Shown piece by piece: positions 1-10,530 of a stretch of 64,000 bases of DNA; positions within the stretch are counted from its first letter, which is position 1; each line of letters begins with the position of its first letter. The position numbers and the translations under genes were made by a program. The DNA is from Mauremys mutica (Eukaryota; Chordata; Testudines; Geoemydidae). The DNA is taken from positions 13,225,553-13,289,552 of the forward strand of contig NC_059079.1 in NCBI RefSeq assembly GCF_020497125.1. The letters run 5' to 3'. Under the pieces are notes generated by a model, which was not told the DNA's origin, did not search any database, and saw only the letters and a program-made list of their open reading frames with translations.

Positions 1-1307
1 AGTTACTGCTCAGTCTACCAAAGCTGCTTGTCTTCTATAAAAGTAGTTGGATTCCCTCTATTTGTTGTCATTGTATGATGCTATGATAGTTTTGTTGTCA
101 GCTTCAGGAAAAAAATATCTTTTAATCTATTGATTTCCAAACTTGTACATTTCAATTAATCCAGACATTGTTTGGTGTTTTATGCTGTTTAAATTGCTCC
201 CCTGCCTAATACCCACAAGAAACAGAAATTTAAAGCTGATTTGGTTTTCACACACTTGATGAAATTTATAGGTAGGCAGTTCATGGAAGACCTCGGACAT
301 TGTTCTCCGGAGTTGGACAGTATATTTTCTAATAAAGTTTATTTTTCTTCTAATAAAGCTTGTTAGACACAGATCAGAGCAGACATCTGTGAAAGATCAG
401 TTGAGGTTTTATTAATTATTATTTATTATTAATTATTATTATTCAGCAGTTCTACTCTATTGTGTTGAAAACATTCCGAATGTTTTCTCTTAAAGGCCTG
501 CAAGAGCCACCCAAAACCCTCAGTTTGTGGCTGCAACAAAAAATGTCATGTTGTCAATTAGGCAGTAGTTGTAGAGTCACAAAGTGTCATGTCCAATATT
601 GAAGGTAACATTTGATCTTAAGGACTAAATCCTATAATTTGATGGTGCCGGTTGTATAAGGCTAGCTAGTGGTTGCTGTGGGATTCTGGTGGTGACGGTG
701 TGTGGCAGTCGATAAATTCTTGTTATATTTAGGGTTATTTGGTTTGATTGGGGTAATTGATGGGTTTGTTTGTGTATTAGTATATTTTTAAAAGAATCTC
801 AGTGGCCCCAGGTCACTGGATGGGCACTCTTTAACCATAGTTTGTTAAAATTCAAATACATAAATAGAGGCTTTTTTTTTTTTGCATGCAAAAAGTTGTT
901 TTGCACCCTCCTCCCAGCAGTGGGAGCACGTTTAGATGAGAGGTTGAGTCATTTGAATTGTGTGGTTTGCTAAGAGGAACAGGATCTTTTTCTAACCAGT
1001 AAACATCATCAGTATCCATGTGTTTGCTAGTGTGATCAGCTGTAAAGCTCATCCCGCTCTGAAACCATTACAACACAACTAACTGAGGAGATCTGCACTG
1101 GCCTGGAAGTACTGTCAAGAAAGAGTACAAGAAAAAGAGCTTCTGGCAGTTTTGAAAAGACAGGTGGCTGGGGAGCAGAGCACAATGAACCAATTATGTT
1201 ACACAACTGTCACAATCTCTCTGTGAAATCAAGCTAAAACACTTACATAGATGCAATGTAGAGATCTGCATGTGGAGATTCTGGATGGAAATGTCTTCAG
1301 ATTTGTG
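1..1307. other. No gene seen; AT-rich unique sequence
   Basis: I see no coding region. An (ATT)n-type run lies at 411-443 and an AATAAAG-like stretch is repeated near 331 and 350. Short open frames on both strands have no recognisable domain and are treated as chance. Confidence 0.6.
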
Positions 1308-1411
1308 GGGTTCATAACCAGGGTTCAGGTTTGAACCCAGCTAAATCGGATCATTTGCAGGGTTCATATCCAGGATTCAGGTTTGAACCCAGGAAATTGG
1401 ACCAATTAATT
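1308..1411. repeat. 52-bp tandem duplication
   Basis: Two head-to-tail copies with a 52-bp period start at 1308 and 1360. Each contains an imperfect palindrome built on GGTTCA and TGAACC separated by a few bases. Copy-to-copy differences are few, so this looks like a local tandem duplication. No function is implied. Confidence 0.75.
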
Positions 1412-3789
1412 CACAGCTAGCAGAGTAAATTCTGAGTTCACAATTATACTCCTCCCCCCTATTCCCTACTTACTAGACAGTATCACATATGGACTATTCA
1501 GAGATTGTGGCATTTTGTTGTGGGTAAAGTACCAAGAAACACATTGTTGGAGTACCAAGTTACTTAATTTGTTTGAATGACCTATTTCTGCTGTAGCAGG
1601 GCATTCGTTTTTATGAGAACAGATTTCAAGAGGAGCATTTCCCAGGTCTGACTCTGATGCTTGAAAAAGAACCCAGGAAGGGAAAATTGTGATGAATAAA
1701 GCTAGGTGGTATATTGTAATGCACTGGCTGGTGTGTATTTATATCACTGTACTCTGTTGGAGTGAAGCATCGCTGTTCAGCTGTGAATCATAAACCCCAC
1801 GCTGACAGAAGCGAAAGGAGAGTCTTTTCAGCTCAAGTGGTGGGATTGTGCAGGGGGATGAGGGAACGTTGCACCCCCAAACTGCAAGCCTTGAGCAGGC
1901 ATGGAATTTGCCCCTTCCCCTCATGCACAGCCCTGTTGGCCTGACTGGAGCTGCCCGCCCCAAATATAGAAGTGAAACTACGCCTGTGCTTTTGGGGCAG
2001 TAGGAGCTCAGTTCCAGCCCTGCTGTCACTGGAGTTCTAGATGGTCGTGGGGGGGCAGGGTAATGACAATATGACCTCCTTTGTTTTTTGGGGTTTTTTC
2101 TACAGTCATGTTAGAAGCAAGTTCTGAATGCCTGTGAACCCTAGGTGTCTGGGGATAAGCTTGGCCTGACTAGTGTGAAATGTAACACATAGGCTAATGG
2201 GTATTAGAACAGTACAGCAGCTCTGCTAATGTTATGGTTGTGAGCTACTCACTGTTTAAAAGATGACTGTTCTAAAGCATCTAAAACCACATGGCTGACT
2301 TGGATTGTCTTGTAATCAGCTGTTCCTCACAGGGGTGTGGCAGAGGGTTAGTTGTCCAAATCTGTGGTCATTTGCATAAGGGGTTCCTAAGATACAGCCC
2401 CCCTAAAATCATCTTTTTACAGAAATGCCTGCTCAAACGATGGCTCTAATCCTCCCCAAACTGATCTCAGCCACTCAGGATTTATCAGGTAGTACACGGC
2501 ACCCACTGTCCCAATAACTTTTACGAGCCTCTACAGCAATACATAGTAACATAGTCAAAGCTGGGGAAGAACATGGAAGACGTATGCAATAGAGTGGGGC
2601 AGACAGGATATGTGCAAAGAAGAATCCAAAGGAATATAAAATCCAGCTTTCATTCTGATGGCCAGCTGTCTGTCTGCATTCACAATCTGTGCTGACTGAA
2701 TCGTCCAAGCTTCAGGTTAGCACCACTGATGTAAACTGGCCCACAGAAGATGTATAGTGCTGGGTAATAGATACAGTCTGTTCTCCTCTAACGCTAATCT
2801 ACTGACTGCCGACTGCCAAAACTATGGAAAATGTTCCTCCCTTTAGTAAACAAAGATAATTTCAACCCACCATGCTTTACTTTAAAAGGATAAGCAGAGA
2901 AAAAATATCCATCTACAGAGATGTGGGGAACATATTTTAAAAAATTGGAAGGGAGGAGGGAGGACTGTGAGTGAAATACATCGTCATAACACCATATAAT
3001 TCACTTCAGGGATGCTGCCTTCTCGTCATTCATTTTCGTCAGAAAAACCTTAGCCTGATCTTCGATTTTTTTGAATGACTTTTTTTACTGTATTTGTGAG
3101 AAGCAACATAAACACATTAACCAACAGATTAGGAAAACGTGTTTCATGGCATACAGTGAAATTCCCTGAAGTAGCAAAGTCTGTTTTTTTACTACAGTTC
3201 CCATGGAGAAAAATCATTCTAACATTTACTGAAGGAACACTAACTATGTTAATGGGCTTACTGCGTGTCTCCTTAGCTGTGAAAGGGGAAAGACCATATT
3301 TCACCATTAAATCTGACGTTTTTCTCATGTTTCAGGCAAAAAACAATAGAAAAAATGGCTCCTCTCTTTCTCTGGCATAATACGTATTTCCCAAATGGGA
3401 CCTTGTCTTTTCTGGTGTTTGTGGTACATGTATCTATGATGGAGCTATTATGATTTGCTTTCTGTGTACTACACCTTAACATTTCTAGGAATCTGCTGCC
3501 TGAAAGGGGCAGCTTCCACTTTCTGAGGCGGAGTAGCGCAACATGTAACAGGGGGACACATATGGTGCTCTCTCTTGGACCTTTACTTTTGTTCCTTCTT
3601 GTTTTCTTTTTCAGCTTAATCTAAAAGAACAACCATTCAGATAAAAAAGTAGATAAACATTCCCACCGGCAAAAAAAAATCTTTGTTTTAGCATTGAATT
3701 TGCTTAAATTCAAAACCTAATCTCTGGAAAAAAACAGGAATATCTAGTTATAGGAACCTTCTTTAATATATCTTAACATCCATACATTC
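1412..3789. other. No gene seen; unique non-coding sequence
   Basis: Nothing recognisable is present. Overlapping frames of about 100 codons on both strands at 3,050-3,380 have no motif, and opposite-strand overlap of this kind is typical of chance. A C-rich stretch lies around 1,890-1,925. Confidence 0.55.
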
Positions 3790-3797
3790 CATTAAAC

Positions 3798-4019
3798 CAG
3801 GGGTTCTCAAACTGGGGATCGGGACCCCTCAGGGGGTCGCGAGGTTGTTTCATGGGGGGGTCACAAGCTGTCAGCCTCCACCCCAAACCCTGCTTTGCCT
3901 CCAGCATTTATAATGGTGTTAAATATATAAACAAGTGTTTTCAATTTATAAGGGGGGGGTCGCACTCAGAGGCTTGGTATGTGAAAGGGGTCACCAGTAT
4001 AATAGTCTGAGAACCGCTG
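3798..4019. mobile_element. Short non-autonomous hAT-type element
   Basis: The 222-bp unit is bounded by near-matching inverted ends: CAGGGGTTCTCAAACT at the left and the complement of CAGCGGTTCTCAGACT at the right. It is flanked by a perfect 8-bp direct repeat CATTAAAC at 3790-3797 and 4020-4027. An 8-bp duplication with CAG...CTG ends is the signature of hAT transposons. There is no transposase frame, so it must have moved with an enzyme supplied in trans. Confidence 0.9.
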
Positions 4020-4420
4020 CATTAAACAGTGCTAACAGACTGCAGCAGAAGCTCTCTTGGATTATTCTATTCTATTCTGGATAGTTTCTTAAACTGCGCT
4101 TATCGCTGTAGGACCTGAACACCTACCATAGTGCACTGAATGACATGATTACACACCCGTCATGTGTAGTTCATTCTCTCTCTCCTCATCGCCACATGGG
4201 GAGAATTGTGTATACTGCAGAGTGGTGTGATTTGTTTTCTAAATGTGCATGCTGCTCTGTGGATATGGTGGAGAAGGCAGGTCAAAGAAATGCACCTTGT
4301 GCTTGGTGTGGAAGTTGCTGAGGTTTTGGATGGTCTTCAGCTCCTGTGGGAGTTCTCAAATCTTCACTATGTATATGAGGTAGGAATATGCTTGCTGGCT
4401 AGGTATACTGATATTATATA

Positions 4421-5518
4421 TGTCACAGGTCAGGGCACTTTCACCTGTATTGCCCCTCGGTGGGCCAGCCAGGGCACCCAATCTCAGGCTTCCAGCTCCT
4501 CAGCTGTTGCCCTTCTGGGCTGGGTTCTGTATCTCTCTCTCTCCCTTCTGACCAGGGTATTTCCAGGCTGCACAGTTCCCCGTGTTACTCCCAGCACAGA
4601 CAGGTTGCCCACAGACACCGGATGGCTTTCTTCTGAAAGACAGTTAACAGGTGTAATTGCTACAGTTATAAGGTACCGCACACAGGGCTGGCTCCAGCTT
4701 TTTTGCCACCCCAAGCGGCGAAGAAAAAAAGAAAAGAAAAGCCTGATTGAGCAGAGCAATTGAGCTGCCACTGAAGTGCCACCGAAGAGGAAGTGAGGCA
4801 CTGAAGGACCCGCCGCCGAATTGCCACCACGGACCTGAACGTGCCGCCCCAAGAACAGACAGACTGCCGCCCCTTTCTATTATCCGCCCCAGGCACCTGC
4901 TTCCTTTGCTGGTGCCTGGAGCCGGCCCTGACCACACAGCACTTCCTGTGCAAGCCTGCTTTATTCTTACAATAAAAAGCACTACAGAGAAAACATAATT
5001 AAAACACTGAAAGAACCTAAACACATACTAATAAGCTTACTGGAGTTAATCCCAACTTTAACATGGATTCTGGCAGGCGCAGTCCTTCAAACCCCCATCC
5101 AAAAGGGGATTCCTTGTGGTCACAGCTTCAGCTGAGAACAAGCACACTCATAAATGTTTACTTCACCCTTTATGCAGTTCAGGAGTCTTTGATCTGGAGT
5201 TTCCAGGAGCAGGTAATGCATAGACAATAGGTTTTCCATTCCCAGGGTGTAGCTTGAAAAGGGAGGATTTGAAATGGGTCATTTGCATTGCCCAGGTACT
5301 TCCTAGGAAATCTACTTCACAGATATAGTTCCAAAAAATCCTTTGAAGTTTCTAATACCTTCCAGAGATTTAATTAATCAGTCTCCTAGAAATGGTACAT
5401 ACACTCAATTCCACAATAACACATACCTAATTGTATTTTAATACAATGTCCGCCAAAGATGTTAAACTTAATTCAGTAAGGTTTAACTTAATTCAGTAAA
5501 GTTTGTCAGTCTGTCACA
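4421..5518. mobile_element. LTR-like retroelement unit interrupted by a hAT
   Basis: The unit begins TGTCACAGG and ends CTGTCACA. Its flanks, ATATA (4416-4420) and ATACA (5519-5523), differ at one base and could be a 5-bp target duplication. The sequence resembles turtle LTRs I remember, with an AATAAA signal near 4970. Removing the nested hAT (4683-4930) and one duplication leaves about 840 bp, a normal LTR length. A 21-bp tandem repeat containing TTAATTCAGTAA lies near 5,460-5,505. No internal retroviral genes are present, so it is probably a solo LTR. Orientation is uncertain. Confidence 0.6.
4683..4930. mobile_element. hAT-type MITE nested in an LTR
   Basis: The 248-bp element has inverted ends CAGGGCTGGCTCCAG and GGAGCCGGCCCTG. 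It is flanked by ACCGCACA (4675-4682) and ACCACACA (4931-4938), seven of eight identical, as expected for a slightly decayed hAT target duplication. Its ends match those of the larger element at 32,657-34,147. It has no coding capacity. Confidence 0.85.
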
Positions 5519-6867
5519 ATACATAGAGGGGAAAGTGTGAAGTTGGCATTAAGGCTTTGCTTTGGAAGATGAATTTGGGGAAATTGGCATATCCACTGAG
5601 TTTATTTTATGGTATCCTGCCTCCAGCAGTGACCAAACACTGATGCCTCAGAGGAAGGAAACACAACAATAATACTATGCACCCAACCGTGTGAGGTTGT
5701 ATAGGACAACAATTCCTCTTAAGGAACAATTCATATTCAGGACAAAAGCATGCAAGTCAGTTACATTTGTAACCTTGGGGTCAAATTCATCCAGAGGAGT
5801 TTGAAATTCCACCAGGAGTTTGATGATTTTTACTTTCCATAGCTGCAAATGTTATCTCTGGCCATAAAGTTGTCCATTCTTTTTATCTTGTATAATTATT
5901 ATTGCAGCGCTCCTATCTGAGGCAGCATTTCATCTTAAAAGCAGAGCTCAAAATTAATCCATTGGCTGCTTCCAATCATAGTTTTGGAGAGAGAGGAAAT
6001 GTTTCCAGCCTCACGAGTCTATTGTGTCCCTTTGTTGAGGTTGTGAGATCACCACTGAAATTATTACCGAGAGAAAGATCTGATTCTCCATTGACTTTAC
6101 CTGGCAGAGTCATTTACAGCAGTGTAATAGGTTGCCACCTCTGAGGTACAAAGAACTGGGACATCAGAACCATTTCATCTGGGACAGTTACCTCATAAAA
6201 GGGACAATCCTGGGAAAACCTGGACCGGTAGCAACCCTACAATGTGGCATTTTACCCCCACTTAGCACTCATTTGCGTGAAGTGTAAATGATTCCTACAA
6301 GGTGCAAAACATTGGCGAATCTGGCTCTGGTATTCATGTGGGGTAAAGAGGGCAGTTACATAGTTAAGTTACTCTGAAAGAGAACTTTGCAAGCTGTTTA
6401 CTAGAATCCCTTTCTTTCCAAATTCTACAAGTGTCCGCTGAGATCAAAAGGAAATAATAAAATGTAGATGGCCTCTCCAGTCAATGCTCCTTGCTTTGGA
6501 TGTGCTAGCATTGTCATTTTCTACTTCCTGTTGAGATAGCACTTGACAGCAGCCCTGGACTGATATAGAAACTTCAAATACCCAGTTTTTAGGGAACATA
6601 TGGGGTGGGCATGGAATGCACAGTGGAATATTTGGGTATGGAAAAGTCTGGATGTTTGCTTTTGTCAATAAGGACTTTCAGAGTTTGACTGAATATTCAT
6701 GATTTCCTACTGATATCTGCAATGCTCAGTGATCCAGCCAAGTGGCCAGAACTTTCTAAAAGCTTCTTCAGTATGCTGTATGCTATTGCCTGTTTCTATG
6801 GCAAAGGTTGGAGAGCTCCATGGGATGAATGTTATAAAGTCTGTGGCAGTCAAATGACATTTATACT
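5519..6867. other. No gene seen; one possible short inverted-end repeat
   Basis: Mostly unique sequence. At about 6,130-6,235 a stretch starts with GGTTGCCACC and ends GGTAGCAACC, which could be a short DNA transposon, but I could not find a convincing target duplication. No frame looks real. Confidence 0.45.
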
Positions 6868-7052
6868 ATCATAGAATATCAGGGTTGGAAGGGAAGGGAC
6901 CTCAGGAGGTCATCTAATCCAAGCACCTGCTCAAAGCATGACTAAGCCCCAGACAGATTTTTGCCCCAGATCCCTAAATGGCCCCCTCAAGGATTGAACG
7001 CACAACCCTGGGTTTAGCAGGCCAATGCTCAAACCACTGAGCTATCCCTCCC
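6868..7052 (-). mobile_element. Turtle tRNA-derived SINE with CR1-like tail
   Basis: Read on the minus strand, the element starts near 7052 with a tRNA-like head (GGGAGGGATAGCTCAGTGG, then B box GTTCAATCC). It ends at 6868 in a tail containing the complement of ATCAGGGTTGGAAGG and a GACCTCAGGAGGTCAT-like stretch, as in CR1 LINE 3' ends. Tail sharing suggests it was mobilised by CR1 reverse transcriptase, as proposed for this SINE type. The A and B boxes are internal polymerase III promoter elements. The tail differs from that of the copies at 42,426 and 54,634. Confidence 0.85.
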
Positions 7053-7074
7053 TTCCCCACTTATGCCTGACTCT

Positions 7075-7162
7075 AAAAATGTATTACTGGCATGCAAAAC
7101 CTTAAATCTGCGTGAATAAATGAAGACTCAGCATAACACTTCTGAATGATTGCCGACCCCTG
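7075..7162. mobile_element. Fragment of the CAGGGGTCGGCAACC hAT family
   Basis: About 88 bp match the last part of the element at 60,203-60,507: ATTACTGGCATG, then GAAGACTCAGCA, ending TGCCGACCCCTG. Only the terminal segment remains; the other end is missing next to the SINE. It is a decayed copy with no coding content. Confidence 0.75.
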
Positions 7163-9854
7163 GACTATATTATATTATATGAGAGGGGGAGCAACTTTGA
7201 CCCCTAGAGCAACTGTGACCCCTAACACTGGACCCATGTAAATCTATGCAGATTTGGCTGGGTTATGATCTGTTGAACCAAAATCTTCATATAGATTCTT
7301 TTAGCTACTCTCTTTACATTATGAACTCCGCAAACCCAGAGCCAACTAGCCTTTAGAAAGCCTGATTTCAGTGCTGTTATGTCTTTTAGCAGAAGGCTGA
7401 AAAGGGATTTTGAATCCCCCCCTTTGTTAATAATCTAATTTGGCGTTGGCATTGGGATTTAATACTACTTGCCTGCGGCTGCTTTTAAACTTTCTATTTT
7501 CTTTAAAACTCTTAATTGCGAGCTTTAAGGACTCCCAGCTATTCTTGGTAAACAGAAAATGAGAAGGTTGAAGTTCCCATTGGCAACAGGCTAATTGAAG
7601 GGTGGTTTCTTTTAACAGGAGTTGATTTTTAAAAAATCTTTTATATTACTATTATTTTATGCCCTTTGGGATATGACTCGATAAAACGGAACCTTTGACA
7701 ACCATACAATGTACTAACAAAGCGGAACTCATCTGATCTTTATGGGTAGGCTCATACTCCATCAGGGCCACATGCTCTTGGAGACAGTACAGGACAGAAT
7801 ATTTTAGGAAATCAAAGCGAAGAGGCACTGATCATACATCCCTAAGGTGAAATTCTGGCCCCACTGAAGTCAATGGAAGTTTTGCCATGTTATACCCTGT
7901 GACAAGAAGATCCAGTATGGTATCTAGTCTGAAGTCCTGCATAACATAAGCCATAGCATTTCAGCAATATTTTCCCCTCTTTTTAACTTCTGCTGGAACC
8001 CTGCAACGTGTGTGTGTGTGTGTGCATGAGAGAGAGAGAGGGAGAGTACGTGTGTGAGAGATTTCCTAATCTTTAACAAGGGTTTCAGCCATTTTTATCA
8101 CTTCCAAGAATACTCCTTGTCAATTTGCTCTCTCTCTCTTTCCAAACAACCTTAGGGTTTAATCCTGTGTGGTCCTAAATGACCACAACTCCAGTAGGTC
8201 TTTTGTCTCCTCTTTCTATGGCTGATGAGTTAAGGATGCCCAGCAACTTCACTGATCAAGCTCTCAGAGTCTACCTTTAACGTACAGAGATTCTTGTGCT
8301 TAGATAAGGCAACCCCTGAAACAGCTTTTCAAAAATCTCTCAAATGTTTCCTTTAATTTCAGATAGGTTTATCCCAGGTGGAGACCTGAACTCAGACATC
8401 TTGTTTTGTAGCAAGTCACTGCCTAGCTTGTGTGACTCCTTGAGAGATGAACATTTTGGTACCCTCATAGAGAAATAATCCTTCTTCTACCCACACATCT
8501 CAAACATTTGGATCATGTGCTACATAAGTCTGACAATTGCTTGTTCTTGATCCAAAACTGCTTTCCAGGCATTCTCTTGTAGTACAGCATTACTCATGCA
8601 AGTAAGGAAAACTGAGTAAGACTTTTACAGGGCAGGGCAGAGTGATGAACAATTGGAACACGACAATGTCATACCAGCTCAATTCAGGATAATTCAAGGA
8701 TCTTTAAGTTTTGGATCAAGATCTCGCACAGACTACTCAATGTGTTGCAATTTGGCCTCCAGATAATGCTAGCCAGATTTTTGGGCACAGTCATTTGTAC
8801 ATGCAAATGGAGTAATTGTGCATACAAAGTAGCATGAGCAGAAACCCACTGAAAATTTGACCCGTGTGATGCTAGTTAAGGGCCTGATCAAATGTCCAGG
8901 GAAGTCAATGGGAGTCTTCCACTGCCTTTAGTGGCCTTTGCAAAAGAGCCAAAGTGCACAATCCATCCTTTGCAACTGACTCAGTTGCTTCTTTCTACTA
9001 ATTTAGGGCCAGATTTTGCAACCCTGACGCCTGCTGAGCAGCACAAACTCCTGTACTAATAAAATGGAGATGAATTCCAGAACTGGTCCCTGAGCAAGAG
9101 ACACCCAAAAGAATCTGGATACATTTCAGCAACAAAGAGTTCTTATCCAGCACCCACAGAAATAGATAAGAACTCTCCTTCCTCAACCCCGTGTTTCATT
9201 ACGGGGATAGGAGCTTGCAGGGTCACAAAATTATTTAACCCAGGAGTTACAATTATACCAAAGTTCTCTGAATAATAGGAAAGCCAGAAGATCTACAGTC
9301 CCTCCCACCAGAGACAATCTCTCCATGTCGGGCTTGCCTGCCCACTGTAATTACATACAATAGGCTTTTAGGGATAGAGGGTCAGTGAAATGTCCCCACT
9401 GCACCCCAAATATAATGTATACATAGGGTGCAGGTGTCTTTGGGTCAGCACCATCCTTGTCTGCTAATGAGCCCGTTTGTGCTGGGGTCTGTGCATAGCA
9501 GCCATCATTAAACATGATGTGTCTCAAGGGCTGCTCCTCTGTGCTGTGAGGTGAGGACAGTGGGGAACCCATGACTCATGGAGGAAATCACAGTGACAAA
9601 CTGTCCACCCCACCTGATAGGTTCATATTTTTGCAAAGAAAAAGGGCAGAAACTTTTTTTTTAAAGAGAGAATGAGAGGTGAGATTGACCCTTACCTTCA
9701 TAGCACCCCCATGAGCAGCAGGCCATTTGCCATGAGGTCCCTGGGCTTTGCAGTCTTGAAACCCTGTTTTCAACTTTCTGGGCCTGTTCCGAGACCTACT
9801 AAGTGAAAGACTCCCACTGAATCAGTGGGCTTTGAATCTGCTCCTCTGTACCCT
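7163..9854. other. No gene seen; simple repeat and decayed repeat pieces
   Basis: A (TG)n/(GA)n tract lies at 8008-8046. A half-palindromic GAAATTCTGGCCCCACTG...GTCAATGG repeat fragment lies near 7,850-7,905. The AT-rich block 7,391-7,700 is free of recognisable repeats and could be conserved non-coding DNA, which cannot be judged from one sequence. Open frames are short and without motifs. Confidence 0.5.
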
Positions 9855-10530
9855 GCATAAGAATAACAGAGACTGGTGGGGTAACTCACATGACTGGAGC
9901 ACTGTCATGGACAGGTATAAACTGTTCAGGAAGGATTGGTGGGTGGGGGAAGGTGGAGGAGTTTCACTGTATGTAAGCGAGCAGTATGATTGCTCAGAGC
10001 TCCAGTATGAAACTTGGGAAAAGTCTGTTGAGTGTCTTTGGGTTAAATTTAGAGGCGAGAGCAACAAGGGTAATGTCATGGTGGGCATCTGCTATAGACC
10101 ACCAGACCAGGGGGATGAGTGGACGAGGCTTTCTTCGGACAACTAACAGAAGTTTCCAGATCACAGGCCCTGGTTCTCATGGGGGGGAATTCAATGGCTA
10201 GATTGTCGGGCTCAGCGGGTAGTGATCAATGGCTCGATGTCTAGTTGGCAGCCGGTATCAAGCGGAGTGCCCCAGGGATCGGTCCTGGGGCCGGTTTTGT
10301 TCAACATCTTCATTAATGATCTGGATGATGGGATGGACTGCACCCTCAACAAGTTCGCAAATGACACTAAGCTGAGGGGAGAGGTAGATACGCTGGAGGG
10401 TAGGGATAGGGTCCAGAGTTACCTAGACAAATTGGAGGATTGGGCCAAAAGAAATCTGATGAGGTTCAACAAGGACAAGTTCACAGTCCTTCACTTTGGA
10501 TGAAAGAATCCCATGCACTGTTATAAGCTT
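9855..10530 (+). pseudogene. CR1 LINE ORF2 remnant (endonuclease joined to RT)
   Basis: This is a dead fragment of the CR1 non-LTR retrotransposon polyprotein. The first part (to about 10,200) encodes an endonuclease segment with YKLFRKD, GGGVSLYV and VGICYRPPDQ. It shifts frame near 10,140 and reaches a GGNFNG remnant of the GDFN motif. It then jumps to the reverse transcriptase at about 10,220, with [20 protein letters not shown]. The catalytic FADD is FAND here, so an essential aspartate is lost. A TGA at 10,501 interrupts the frame after VLHFG. The missing piece between endonuclease and RT would be well over 1 kb in a full CR1, so an internal deletion is inferred. No 3' tail is attached. 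Confidence 0.88.

Noticed and set aside
4206..4763. A 185-codon plus-strand frame
   Set aside because: It crosses from unique sequence into an LTR and then a hAT element, so no single protein could be encoded; no motif is present.
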